Shown in pieces: positions 39,490-49,978 of a stretch of 54,051 nt of DNA. The notes under the pieces are model-generated. The model saw only the letters and a program-made list of their open reading frames with translations. It did no database searches and was not told the DNA's origin. This DNA comes from Balneolaceae bacterium (lineage in GTDB: Bacteria > Bacteroidota > Rhodothermia > Balneolales > Balneolaceae), in contig SKKO01000157.1 in assembly GCA_007123715.1 (NCBI GenBank), positions 1 through 54,051 on the forward strand, written 5' to 3'. The position numbers were made by a program, and so were the translations under genes. Numbering within the stretch: the stretch's first letter is position 1; every line of letters begins with the position of its first letter.

Positions 39490-40727
39490 TGGGTAAATAC
39501 AAGTTCTTGTGGTAAAAATTGTTCAAGTTCAATGATGTCCAGGTAGTAATTTCGCAGCACCTGGTAATAAAGTTGCTGTCCCTCCAGGTAGGTACGCTGT
39601 GCCTCCAAAACGCGAAGCAGATCCAACTCTCCCATACGATATCCTTCTTGTGTTAATTCAAGCAAATATTCGGATTTTTCCTGGATAAATTCCCTGTGCG
39701 ACAAGATTATTTCCCGGCTGGTTTGATACCTGTGAAATGCATTTTCTGCCTGCTCTTTTATACTTAACAACACCCCGGCCTCCTGCCACTCTGCCTGGCG
39801 ATAAATCGCATTTGCCTGTTTTACCCGGTTTCTTTCATTAACTGTAAACCAGAGGGGTATGGATACACCCACTTCAAAGCCGTTAAAATCGTAACTATTG
39901 CCAAAATTTTGCCTGTAATAATCTATTCTCAAATCGGGCAGATATCTGCTTTTTGAAACTTGCACATCTGCTTTCGCTGATTCGGAATTGAGCCGTACGT
40001 AATTTAATTCTGGTGAAATTTCAATCCGTTGAAGTATCAAATGCCGATCAATCCCGGTATCTACATAAGCCAGCGTATCGGTAAATATTATCTCATAAAC
40101 TTGGTTCTCTGAATGGATCCCGATGATTCGCATCAGTGAATTCCGCGCACTGTTTTTCATTTGAACGGCATTTCGCAAATCATTTTTTGCCTGGTTAAGC
40201 CTGATTTCAGATTGCACCAGGTCAAGTCCTGTGGATTCACCCACATCCAGCCTTGCCTGTGCTATTTCAAGCAAATTATTTGCAAGCTGAACCTCAATTT
40301 CTGTTAATTCCATATTTTTTATGGCATAAGCCAGTTCTGTATACGCTTTCTTTACCTGTGTCCGTACTGATACCCTTTCAAACTGATATCGCATTTCTGC
40401 AGCACTGATATCTTTCCTGGCTTTTCTGTTTTGATAGAATCCTGTTAGCGGAAATGTTAAGGACTGCGATATGCCCCACCGCTGTTCCATAAACATATTG
40501 CCATCCATCCCCTCTCTTAAATAATAGAGCTCCGGACTCTCGATTCCCCATGCAGGCCCGGGCATGGCTTCCAGAATTCGCACCTGCTCGGCCATACGAT
40601 TCAATTCAGGGTTGTTATTTATCGCCAAATTCAATGCATCCTGAACCGAGAGAAAAGAATGTTGAGCTTTTCCTTTGAAATGAAACGAAAAAAGTAAAAA
40701 TATCACCAATATAAAACGCAAAAGCAT
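39486..40727 (-). CDS. TolC family outer membrane efflux protein
   Basis: Signal peptide, ALNLAINNNPELNRM, tandem coiled-coil OEP pattern; first gene of the RND operon. Confidence 0.88.
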   Translation of the reverse strand: MLLRFILVIFLLFSFHFKGKAQHSFLSVQDALNLAINNNPELNRMAEQVRILEAMPGPAWGIESPELYYLREGMDGNMFMEQRWGISQSLTFPLTGFYQNRKARKDISAAEMRYQFERVSVRTQVKKAYTELAYAIKNMELTEIEVQLANNLLEIAQARLDVGESTGLDLVQSEIRLNQAKNDLRNAVQMKNSARNSLMRIIGIHSENQVYEIIFTDTLAYVDTGIDRHLILQRIEISPELNYVRLNSESAKADVQVSKSRYLPDLRIDYYRQNFGNSYDFNGFEVGVSIPLWFTVNERNRVKQANAIYRQAEWQEAGVLLSIKEQAENAFHRYQTSREIILSHREFIQEKSEYLLELTQEGYRMGELDLLRVLEAQRTYLEGQQLYYQVLRNYYLDIIELEQFLPQELVFTQ

Positions 40728-41134
40728 ATACCTCTTGATAATTATAAAAATCCTGGATTATTATTAAAAGTAGCTATTATGAATCTAATTTCAGATACAA
40801 TTGTCTAATTTAGACTGAATGTAGATTAGCATCATGAGCAGAGAGGTAAATAATCATCTGCAGGATCGTATACTCACTTTATTTAGTCACTGTATACAAT
40901 GATTTTATCTATTAGATGGAAAGCTTTATTTATGGCCTGTCGTTATAAGGTTCCCACCTGAGGCAATTTTAATGTAATAAAAGTGATATATCATCAAATC
41001 CTGAATCATTCAATTGAATCTCAATATAAAATATACATGTGCCAGGGCCTGGCTCACCCTTTATCTAAACTCAGTCTAAACTAAAAAGAGTTGCAACCAG
41101 TATTACCAGATCACAGGTTTTTTTATTAAATTCT

Positions 41135-41156
41135 ATTTAGAGTTTTTTATCTAAAT
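41135..41156. promoter_or_regulatory. Inverted repeat upstream of the Rrf2 gene (candidate operator)
   Basis: ATTTAGA-gtttttta-TCTAAAT. Confidence 0.4.
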
Positions 41157-41252
41157 ATCTTTATTAAAAAAAACAGGCACATTACTTCATTAATAGAACT
41201 TTTGAAGGTTTTTGTTTGCCTGCAACCATTATTTACAAACGCAAACACTCTC

Positions 41253-41708
41253 ATGTTTTCAGCATCCTGCCACTATGGGTTACAGGCTATGTTCTACATC
41301 GCCCTGCATTCTGCACAGGATAAGAATGTTGAGCTAAGTGAAATCGCGGAAACACAGAATATTCCAAAACATTTTCTGAGCAAGATTTTACAGTTGTTAG
41401 TGAAAAATAAACTATTGATTTCCATGAGAGGGCCAAACGGTGGTTTCCGTCTGTCGCGCGATCCGGAAAAGATTTGCTTACTGGATGTTGTTGAGGCCAT
41501 TGACGGACTCGACATTTTTAACCAGTGTGGTATCGGGTTCCGGGAATGTGATGATACAAGCCCCTGCCCGATTCATGAAGAATACAAAAATTCCAGAGAA
41601 ACAGTGTTTAATCTCTTTAAGAATAAAACACTCTGCGGCTTAGCCGGAGATGTTCAAAAGGGAGCGAATATTATGGATCATGGAAATATTATGAATCCAA
41701 ATGTCTAA
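41253..41708 (+). CDS. Rrf2 family transcriptional regulator, likely Fe-S; start likely ATG 41253
   Basis: MFSASCHYGLQAMFYIALHS...IPKHFLSKILQLLVKNKLLISMRGPNGGFRLSRDPEKI; CGIGFRECDDTSPC (C-x6-C-x5-C). Confidence 0.9.
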   Translation: MFSASCHYGLQAMFYIALHSAQDKNVELSEIAETQNIPKHFLSKILQLLVKNKLLISMRGPNGGFRLSRDPEKICLLDVVEAIDGLDIFNQCGIGFRECDDTSPCPIHEEYKNSRETVFNLFKNKTLCGLAGDVQKGANIMDHGNIMNPNV

Positions 41709-41757
41709 TTCTATTTAGTATAGAATCGTTTAAAAAAATTTCCGGAGGAAATGAAGT

Positions 41758-44700
41758 ATGTCTAAAAAACAGGTAACCATCGACGCCAATGAGGCGGCCG
41801 CCTATATTGCACATAAATTAAGTGAAGTGATCGCTATTTATCCCATTACTCCCGCTTCTCCCATGGGGGAATGGTCAGATGAATGGTCAATGGCCGGCAA
41901 AAAGAATATTTGGGGAACCGTGCCGGAAGTTGCCGAGCTTCAAAGTGAAGGCGGAGCTGCCGGAACCATGCACGGAGCCCTGCAAACCGGCGCCCTTACC
42001 ACCACATTCACCGCTTCACAGGGGCTGTTATTAAAAATGCCTAACTTGTATAAAATTGCAGGCGAACTAACTCCTGCTGTAGTCCATGTTGCTGCAAGAA
42101 CCGTTGCAACCCATGCACTTTCCATTTTTGGAGACCATAGTGATGTGATGGCCATGAGAATGACCGGTGTTGCAATGCTCAGTTCCAACAGTGTACAGGA
42201 AGCGATGGATATGGCATTAATTGCACACGCTTCAACGCTTGAATCCCGTATTCCGTTTATTCACTTTTTTGACGGATTCCGGACATCACACGAAGTACAG
42301 AAAATTTACGAGATAGCAGATGATGTGCTTCGCGAAATGATTGATGACGAATGGGTAATTGCACATCGTAACCGGGCACTGACACCTGACAGGCCCGTAC
42401 TTCGCGGAACGGCTCAAAACCCCGATGTTTTCTTCCAGGCAAGGGAAACCGGAAACCTTTTCTACGAAGCCTGCCCGGGTATTGTCCAAAATACCATGAA
42501 CAAGCTGGCCGGTTTGACCGGGCGTCAATACAAACTATTCGAATATCACGGGCCTGAAGATGCCGATCGAGTGATCATCCTTATGGGATCAGGGGCAGAG
42601 ACCAGCCATGAAACCATAGCAAAATTGAACAAAATGGGTGAAAAAGTCGGGCTTGTAAAAGTTCGCCTGTTCCGGCCGTTCAGTATGAGACACCTCATTG
42701 AGGCACTCCCCCGTACTGTACAAAGCATTGGGGTTTTAGATCGGACCAAAGAACCGGGCAGCGCCGGTGAACCGCTCTATAATGATGTAATTTCCACTCT
42801 TCACGAAAACCGGACTGAAGGCTGGAAAACATTCAACTCTGAGCCAAAAGTTGTAAACGGCCGGTACGGGCTCTCTTCAAAAGAGTTTACGCCTCCTATG
42901 ATCAGGGCAATTTTTGATGAACTCAAAAAAGATAAACCAAAGAATCACTTTACCATTGGTATAAAAGATGATGTAACTCATAAAAGCCTTGAATATACTA
43001 CAGATGGCTGGCAAACAGACAAGGAGGTTTTTGAGGGCCTGTTCTATGGTCTGGGTGCGGATGGAACCGTGAGTGCAAATAAAAACTCTATCAAAATTAT
43101 TGGAGATAATACCGACTTTTTCGCACAGGGTTATTTTGTTTATGACTCCAAAAAATCTGGGGCGACTACAGTTTCCCACCTGAGGTTTGGACCAAATCCA
43201 ATCCAGTCAGCATACCTCATTAACAAGGCAAATTTCGTGGCTTGCCACCAGTTTACCTTCCTCGACAAGATTGACATGCTGAAACATGCAAGAGAAGGCG
43301 CAACATTTTTATTGAATGCACCCTACCCGCCTGATGAGGTATGGGAGAAAGTTCCCGAAAAAGTGCAGCAGCAGATCATCGATAAGAAGCTAAAGTTTTA
43401 TAGCATTGACGCCTACAATGTAGCTCGTGAAAACGGAATGGGCAATCGCATCAATACCGTGATGCAGACCTGTTTCTTCGCTATTTCAGAAATCCTGGAT
43501 CGTGAAGAAGCGATCCTTCTCATTAAGGATGCCATCAAGAAAGCCTATGGCAGCAAAGGCGAAAATATCCTGCAAAGCAACTATGCTGCAGTGGATAATT
43601 CTGTTGAGAACCTGTTCGAAATTGATGTACCTGGTTCAGTGAGCTCAGATATCAAAATGCGTCCGCCGGTACCCTCAGAAGCGCCTGACTATGTGCAAAA
43701 AGTAATCGCAGAAATTATCGCCGGCCAGGGCGATGACCTGCCCGTGAGTGCTTTCGAACCCGACGGCACTTTCCCAACCGGTACTACAAAGTGGGAAAAA
43801 CGAAACATCGCTCTCGAAATACCGGTACTTGAGCCCGATATCTGTATTCAGTGCGGTAAATGTGCTCTGGTTTGTCCGCATGCCGTTATCCGTATGAAAG
43901 CTTTTGACGGAAGCCTGCTCGAAGCCGCACCGGAAACATTTAAATATATGGACGCACGCGGGCGAGAGTGGCCGGAAAATACAAAGGTTAGTATTCAGGT
44001 ATCACCGGAAGACTGTACCGGCTGTGTTCTTTGTGTTGAAGTTTGCCCGGCGAAAGACAGGAAAGAGGTTGGGCGAAAAGCACTGAATATGGCGCTGATT
44101 GATCCACTGCTTGAACAGGAAAAAGAAAACTGGGATTTTTTCCTTACCATACCGGAATATAAGCGCTCTGAACTGAAAAGCGAGACCATAAAAGGCGCAC
44201 AGTTTCTTGAGCCGCTCTTCGAATTTTCAGGCGCCTGTGCGGGTTGCGGTGAAACACCTTATATCAAGCTGATTACACAGCTCTATGGTGACCGCATGGT
44301 CATTGCCAATGCAACGGGATGTTCATCCATATATGGCGGCAATCTCCCATCAACCCCTTATACCACCAATAAAGACGGCTACGGCCCTGCATGGTCAAAC
44401 TCTCTGTTCGAAGATAATGCCGAATTCGGCCTTGGCTTCAGGTTAACCATTGACAAGCAACAGGAGCAGGCACGGGAACTTCTGGTGAAGATGAACGGAA
44501 CCATTGATTCTGAACTGAAACAAGCTATACTGGATGCCGATCAGTCAAACGAGCCGGGCATTTATGAACAGCGCGAACGGGTCGCCAAACTGAAACAACT
44601 GCTTGACGTTGACCCTTCCAGAGAAGCAAAAATGCTGCTCAGCATAGCCGATTACCTTGTACGCAAGAGTGTCTGGATCTTTGGCGGTGACGGATGGGCG

Positions 44701-45357
44701 TATGATATCGGTTACGGTGGCCTCGACCATGTACTGGCCAGTGGCCGCGATGTAAATATCCTTGTGATGGATACTGAAGTATATTCCAATACCGGAGGCC
44801 AATGCTCCAAAGCCACTCCGCTTGGTGCTGTGGCCAAGTTTGCGGCAGCAGGAAAAAAAATCGGCAAGAAAGACCTCGGCCTGATGTCTGTATCCGGCAA
44901 AGGTGCATATGTCGCAAGAATTGCGATGGGTGCAAACGATATGCAGACTATGAAAGCCATTATCGAGGCGGAACGGTATCCCGGTCCTTCGATAATTATT
45001 GCCTATAGCCACTGTATAGCGCATGGTTATGATATGCGATACGGGCTCGACCAGCAAAAACTGGCAGTCGACTCCGGATATTGGCCGCTATTCAGATTCG
45101 ATCCGTCACGGACTGACCAAGGCCTCAATCCATTCCAGCTCGATTCAAAGGCGCCAAAAATACCGTTTAAGGATTATGCCTACAACGAAATGCGCTATCT
45201 GATGCTCGCAAAATCAAAACCCAAAATTGCTAAACAACTGATGGGTCAGGCTCAAAAAGAAGTTTATGAACAGTGGAAAATCTATGAGCAGATGCAGGCC
45301 GTTTATGAGCCTTCGAAAAAAGATGAACCGTTAGCTGACAGCGACGAGAATAAATAG
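41758..45357 (+). CDS. nifJ: Pyruvate:ferredoxin (flavodoxin) oxidoreductase
   Basis: YPITPASPMGEWSDEW; ferredoxin motifs CIQCGKCALVCPHAV and CTGCVLCVEVCPAK; TPP motif GGDGWAYDIGYGGLDHVLASG; SD-like GGAGG upstream. Confidence 0.96.
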   Translation: MSKKQVTIDANEAAAYIAHKLSEVIAIYPITPASPMGEWSDEWSMAGKKNIWGTVPEVAELQSEGGAAGTMHGALQTGALTTTFTASQGLLLKMPNLYKIAGELTPAVVHVAARTVATHALSIFGDHSDVMAMRMTGVAMLSSNSVQEAMDMALIAHASTLESRIPFIHFFDGFRTSHEVQKIYEIADDVLREMIDDEWVIAHRNRALTPDRPVLRGTAQNPDVFFQARETGNLFYEACPGIVQNTMNKLAGLTGRQYKLFEYHGPEDADRVIILMGSGAETSHETIAKLNKMGEKVGLVKVRLFRPFSMRHLIEALPRTVQSIGVLDRTKEPGSAGEPLYNDVISTLHENRTEGWKTFNSEPKVVNGRYGLSSKEFTPPMIRAIFDELKKDKPKNHFTIGIKDDVTHKSLEYTTDGWQTDKEVFEGLFYGLGADGTVSANKNSIKIIGDNTDFFAQGYFVYDSKKSGATTVSHLRFGPNPIQSAYLINKANFVACHQFTFLDKIDMLKHAREGATFLLNAPYPPDEVWEKVPEKVQQQIIDKKLKFYSIDAYNVARENGMGNRINTVMQTCFFAISEILDREEAILLIKDAIKKAYGSKGENILQSNYAAVDNSVENLFEIDVPGSVSSDIKMRPPVPSEAPDYVQKVIAEIIAGQGDDLPVSAFEPDGTFPTGTTKWEKRNIALEIPVLEPDICIQCGKCALVCPHAVIRMKAFDGSLLEAAPETFKYMDARGREWPENTKVSIQVSPEDCTGCVLCVEVCPAKDRKEVGRKALNMALIDPLLEQEKENWDFFLTIPEYKRSELKSETIKGAQFLEPLFEFSGACAGCGETPYIKLITQLYGDRMVIANATGCSSIYGGNLPSTPYTTNKDGYGPAWSNSLFEDNAEFGLGFRLTIDKQQEQARELLVKMNGTIDSELKQAILDADQSNEPGIYEQRERVAKLKQLLDVDPSREAKMLLSIADYLVRKSVWIFGGDGWAYDIGYGGLDHVLASGRDVNILVMDTEVYSNTGGQCSKATPLGAVAKFAAAGKKIGKKDLGLMSVSGKGAYVARIAMGANDMQTMKAIIEAERYPGPSIIIAYSHCIAHGYDMRYGLDQQKLAVDSGYWPLFRFDPSRTDQGLNPFQLDSKAPKIPFKDYAYNEMRYLMLAKSKPKIAKQLMGQAQKEVYEQWKIYEQMQAVYEPSKKDEPLADSDENK

Positions 45358-45383
45358 ATTTCAATCATTAAAAGGATACAGAT

Positions 45384-46391
45384 ATGAATTTAGAAACAAC
45401 CTACCTGGGACTTAAACTAAAGAATCCCCTCGTTCCATCGGCGTCGCCTCTGTCTAATGAAACAGATCAGGTAAAAAAAATGGAAGACTCGGGGGCTTCG
45501 GCAGTGGTGATGTATTCACTATTCGAAGAACAGATCAATCAGGAAAACCGCGCACTCGACCATTTTCTCCAAACACCCGGCGACAGTTATGCTGAAGCAC
45601 TAAGCTATTTCCCTGAACCGGATGAATACCATAATTTGCATGCTGAAGATTACCTGGAGCAGATTATGGAGCTAAAACAAGCCGTGGATATACCTGTAAT
45701 TGCAAGCCTGAACGGTACTTCAGAGGGTGGCTGGATGCAGTATGCAAAACGAATGGAAGAGGCAGGAGCAGATGCTCTTGAATTGAATATTTACTATATC
45801 GCCGGTGATCTCAACATGACATCGGCAGACGTGGAAAATCTGTATATCAACGACTTCAAGGCAGTAAAGCAAAATGTTGATATTCCCGTATCGGTGAAAC
45901 TTGGCCCCTATTTCAGTTCATTTGGAAACATGGCAAAGCGACTTGAGGATGCTGGAGCAGATGGTCTGGTTCTCTTTAACCGTTTTTACCAGCCCGATAT
46001 TGACCTGGAAAACCTTGAAGTATCTCCCAGCCTGGAGCTGAGCAGTTCGTTTGAAAAGCGCCTTCCGCTAAGATGGATCGCGATGCTTCGGCCACATCTT
46101 AATTGCAGCCTTGCGGCTACAACAGGAATCCATACCGCGAAAGACGTGATAAAAATGATTCTGGCCGGCGCCGATGTGACGATGATGGCCTCTGTACTTC
46201 TTTATCATGGCCCGGGAGTTCTCAGAAATATCTTGAAAGAGATGGCCGAGTGGATGGAAGAAAAAGAATATGAATCCCTCGAAGAAATGAAAGGTGCCAT
46301 GAGTTCGGCTTCTGTTGCGGATCCAAGCGCTTTTGAACGGGCCAATTATATTAAAATACTGCAGGGTTTCCGAATCGAACACCTTCGGTAA
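45384..46391 (+). CDS. Dihydroorotate dehydrogenase-like protein (PFOR-associated, degenerate active site)
   Basis: MNLETTYLGLKLKNPLVPSASPLS, ALELNIYYIAGD replacing NxSCPN, FMN-barrel pattern TTGIHTAKDVIKMILAGADVTMMAS. Confidence 0.88.
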   Translation: MNLETTYLGLKLKNPLVPSASPLSNETDQVKKMEDSGASAVVMYSLFEEQINQENRALDHFLQTPGDSYAEALSYFPEPDEYHNLHAEDYLEQIMELKQAVDIPVIASLNGTSEGGWMQYAKRMEEAGADALELNIYYIAGDLNMTSADVENLYINDFKAVKQNVDIPVSVKLGPYFSSFGNMAKRLEDAGADGLVLFNRFYQPDIDLENLEVSPSLELSSSFEKRLPLRWIAMLRPHLNCSLAATTGIHTAKDVIKMILAGADVTMMASVLLYHGPGVLRNILKEMAEWMEEKEYESLEEMKGAMSSASVADPSAFERANYIKILQGFRIEHLR

Positions 46392-46560
46392 AACTCTATT
46401 TATACGAATTCTAAATATCAATGAAAAGTGTGGAAATGTTGCTCAATGCCACTCTTTTCGTTACTTTAATTGTAGAGTTTATTGTCCAAATATCTAATAC
46501 TTTGCAAACATTTGACTTTACTCACATTTTAACTTTTCAAAATAAATAATTGAATTTACC

Positions 46561-46911
46561 ATGGCTGTATTTATTACCGATACCTGTATTAACTGTGGAG
46601 CTTGCGAACCCGAATGCCCGAACCAGGCAATTTATGAACCCGGCGCTGATTGGTCGATGTCAGAAGGCACCAGCCTGACCGGAATGGTAACGCTCCTGAA
46701 TGGTCAGGAAGTGGACGCCGATGAAATGCAGGCACCTATTTCAGATGAGTTTTATTTCATCGTGGCTGACAAATGCACCGAGTGCAAAGGCTTCCATGAA
46801 GAAGAGCAGTGCATCGTATTTTGCCCGGTTCCCGATTGTATCATCCACGATCCTGAACATCCGGATACTGAAGATGAGCTTCTTGCCAGACAAACATTTC
46901 TTCACGGTTAA
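46561..46911 (+). CDS. 2[4Fe-4S] ferredoxin
   Basis: CINCGACEPECPNQAIY and CTECKGFHEEEQCIVFCPVPDCI. Confidence 0.9.
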   Translation: MAVFITDTCINCGACEPECPNQAIYEPGADWSMSEGTSLTGMVTLLNGQEVDADEMQAPISDEFYFIVADKCTECKGFHEEEQCIVFCPVPDCIIHDPEHPDTEDELLARQTFLHG

Positions 46912-46964
46912 ATAAAAAAAGAAATCAGATCTGAAATAATTTTTATTAACTAAAGAGGCTGTTT

Positions 46965-48812
46965 ATGTCTAAGAGTGTGCTATCACCGGAAATGAGAAAG
47001 GCCGTTGTAAGATTTTCCGGTGACTCCGGAGACGGTATGCAATTAACGGGAGATATGTTTTCCCAATCGTCCGGACAGGCCGGCCTCGACCTGACCACAA
47101 CGCCGGATTTTCCGGCAGAAATACGCGCTCCACAGGGAAGCGTAGGTGGCGTATCCAGTTTCCAGATCCAGATCGGCGGGACAGAAATTTATACACCGGG
47201 CGACCAGGTAGATGTGTTGGTTGTGATGAATCCTGCTGCTCTGAAGGCAAATCTTCACATCCTGAAGGCGGGCGGTACCATCATTGCTGATAAAGACAGT
47301 TTTAACCCGAGAAACCTGAAAAAAGCAGACTACAATACAGATCCGCTTGAAGACGGGTCTCTCGATGATTACCACATTGTCAGGGCTCCGGCCACTTCTT
47401 TAACGAAAGAAGCGCTCAAAGATCTCGGTCTGGAGAATCAAGTCATGGTGCGCAGTAAAAACATGTTTGCCCTTGGCGTGGTATCATACATATTCAGCAG
47501 GCCTCTTGCCAATCCGAAATCCTTTATTCAGAAAAAGTTTGCCAGTAAACCGGTATTGGTTGAAGCCAACATCCGGGCACTTGAAGCTGGGTTTAGTTTT
47601 GCCGAGAGTACTGAAATATTTGGCGCTTCCATCGTAATACCTCCGGCTCAATTACCGAAGGGCACTTATAGAAATATTGACGGTAATACGGCCATTGCAT
47701 GGGGATTGCTCGCCGCTGCCGAAAATTGCGGCAAGAAGCTCTCACTTTGTTCCTACCCTATCACTCCGGCTTCGGAAATTCTTCATGAACTTTCAGCAAG
47801 AAAAGATATGGGAACTATCGTTTTTCAGGCTGAAGACGAAATTGCGGCGGCATGTGCTGCAATCGGCGCGGCATTCAGTGGAAATCTATCCGCTACCACA
47901 ACTTCAGGCCCCGGAGCTTCATTAAAATCTGAAGCAATGGGCCTTGCAATAATCTCTGAAATCCCGCTGGTTATGGTGAATGTCCAGCGTGCAGGCCCAT
48001 CTACAGGCCTGCCCACAAAAACGGAACAGAGCGATCTTTACCAGTCCCTGTACGGCCGGCATGGAGAAGCACCGCTGGTAGTAATGGCTGCAAGCTCACC
48101 GGATGACTGCTTCTATTACAGCTATATGGCTTCAAAAATTGCTATGGAGCATTCAACACCGGTAATCTTGTTATCAGACTCCTATCTTGCAAGCGGAACC
48201 AGCCCATGGAGAATTCCTGAAAACGGTGAACTTCCCGACATCAAAATTCCCCGCTTCGAGAAGCCTGCAGAAGAATGGAAACCATACATACGCGATCCTG
48301 AATTTTTGAACCGGTACTGGATGAGCCCCGGTGATAAAGGTTTTGAACACCGCATCGGCGGTCTCGAGAAAAAAGAGGTAACCGGTAACCTTACCTACGA
48401 ACCCTTGAATCACGAAAAAATGACCAAAATTCGTGAGGAAAAGATTGACCGAATCGCAAATAAACTGCCAAAACAGGAAATTATTGGTGCACAAACAGGG
48501 AAATTGCTTGTTATCGGTTGGGGTAGTACTCATGGTGCGATTAATATGGCAGTAAGTGAATTGCTCGAAGACGGCGAAAAAAATATTGGCTTTACTCATT
48601 TCAATTACATCAAACCTCTCCCGGCAAACACAGAAGAAATTCTCTCAAAATTCGACAGAATCCTGGTTTGTGAACTGAACAACGGCCAATTTGTGAACTA
48701 CCTGAGATCGAAATACCCGAAATTCAATTATCTGCAGTTTAACAAGATACAGGGCCAGCCATTCTTCATTTCCGAAATTAAAGCCGAAATCATCAACACT
48801 TTAACTCAGTAG
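46965..48812 (+). CDS. korA: 2-oxoacid:acceptor oxidoreductase subunit alpha (gamma-alpha fusion)
   Basis: VRFSGDSGDGMQLTGDMFSQ gamma domain; SYPITPASEILHELS; GPGASLKSEAMGLAI. Confidence 0.93.
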   Translation: MSKSVLSPEMRKAVVRFSGDSGDGMQLTGDMFSQSSGQAGLDLTTTPDFPAEIRAPQGSVGGVSSFQIQIGGTEIYTPGDQVDVLVVMNPAALKANLHILKAGGTIIADKDSFNPRNLKKADYNTDPLEDGSLDDYHIVRAPATSLTKEALKDLGLENQVMVRSKNMFALGVVSYIFSRPLANPKSFIQKKFASKPVLVEANIRALEAGFSFAESTEIFGASIVIPPAQLPKGTYRNIDGNTAIAWGLLAAAENCGKKLSLCSYPITPASEILHELSARKDMGTIVFQAEDEIAAACAAIGAAFSGNLSATTTSGPGASLKSEAMGLAIISEIPLVMVNVQRAGPSTGLPTKTEQSDLYQSLYGRHGEAPLVVMAASSPDDCFYYSYMASKIAMEHSTPVILLSDSYLASGTSPWRIPENGELPDIKIPRFEKPAEEWKPYIRDPEFLNRYWMSPGDKGFEHRIGGLEKKEVTGNLTYEPLNHEKMTKIREEKIDRIANKLPKQEIIGAQTGKLLVIGWGSTHGAINMAVSELLEDGEKNIGFTHFNYIKPLPANTEEILSKFDRILVCELNNGQFVNYLRSKYPKFNYLQFNKIQGQPFFISEIKAEIINTLTQ

Positions 48813-48814
48813 CC

Positions 48815-49834
48815 ATGCAGACAGATGTGAAAGAAAACAATCCGCTCACACGCAAGGACTTTGTGAGTGACCAGGCAGTGCGCTGGTGCCCCGGTTGCGG
48901 TGATTTTATGATCCTGGCAAATATGCAAAAAGCTTTTGCCAATATGAATCACAAAAAAGAGAACTTCCTGAGTGTTTCTGGAATCGGCTGCTCCTCGAGA
49001 ATTACCTATTATCTCGATACATATGGAATCCATTCTATCCACGGACGGGCTATTGCCGTGGCAACCGGTGCAAAACTGGCTAATCCCGACCTGAATGTTT
49101 GGGTTTTTACGGGAGATGGAGACTGTATGGCTATCGGTGGCAATCACTTTATCCATGCCTGCAGGAGAAATACTGACTTGAATATCATAATTTTTAACAA
49201 CAGAATTTATGGAATGACCAAGGGGCAGTCATCTCCTACAACACCTGTGGGCCTTAAAACCAAAACATCACCGGAAGGCAGTTATGAAACCCCGTTCAAT
49301 ATTGGTGAGGTAGCAATTGGTGCAGGAGCTACATTTTTTGCACGGGTTCCCGATAATGATCACGCATTAATGGAAGATGTAATGATGCAGGCATATCACC
49401 ATAAAGGCACATCTGTGATCGAGGTTCTTCAAAATTGTGTGATTTTTACCGATGGAATTCATGAACAAATTACAGGGCGTGACACCAAAAACGATAACCA
49501 GGTAATTCTTGAACACGGAAAGCCAATGGTTTTTGGCAGTGATAAGAAGTTGGGGCTGCGTGTAGACGGAATGCGCCTCATAAAAGCGGGACTTGAAAAT
49601 GGTACCGGAAAAACCCTTGTGCATGATGCCGGTGAAATGAACTCTCTGATGCATTTGGCACTTGTCAAAATGCAGATTCCTGATTTTCCTGTTGCGATGG
49701 GCGTTATCCGGAAAGTAGATAGCCAAAGTTATTCAGAAGGTGTTCACCAAGCAATTGCTTCTGCCAGGAAAAGAACTTCATTTAAAAGCGTAACTGATTT
49801 ATTCCAAAGTGGTAATACCTGGCAAATTGAATAA
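48815..49834 (+). CDS. korB: 2-oxoacid:ferredoxin oxidoreductase subunit beta
   Basis: RWCPGCGDFMILANMQKA, GIGCSSRITYYLDTYGIHSIHGRAIAVATGAKLANPDLNVWVFTGDGDCMAIGGNH. Confidence 0.95.
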   Translation: MQTDVKENNPLTRKDFVSDQAVRWCPGCGDFMILANMQKAFANMNHKKENFLSVSGIGCSSRITYYLDTYGIHSIHGRAIAVATGAKLANPDLNVWVFTGDGDCMAIGGNHFIHACRRNTDLNIIIFNNRIYGMTKGQSSPTTPVGLKTKTSPEGSYETPFNIGEVAIGAGATFFARVPDNDHALMEDVMMQAYHHKGTSVIEVLQNCVIFTDGIHEQITGRDTKNDNQVILEHGKPMVFGSDKKLGLRVDGMRLIKAGLENGTGKTLVHDAGEMNSLMHLALVKMQIPDFPVAMGVIRKVDSQSYSEGVHQAIASARKRTSFKSVTDLFQSGNTWQIE

Positions 49835-49978
49835 AATTCTCAGCCTGTGCCTGTAGGGCCTGTAAATTGTTTAATCAGATTAGCAACCGACTTTTGGTGT
49901 GCCAACCTCCTGTGTAGTGGTTCTTGTGAAGATAAGTTATTGCATCACTCAATTTTTTGGCAAATTCGAATCTGATTC

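Noticed and set aside
44545-45057. 170-aa minus-strand ORF antisense to nifJ
   Set aside because: Shadow ORF opposite the TPP-binding domain of PFOR.
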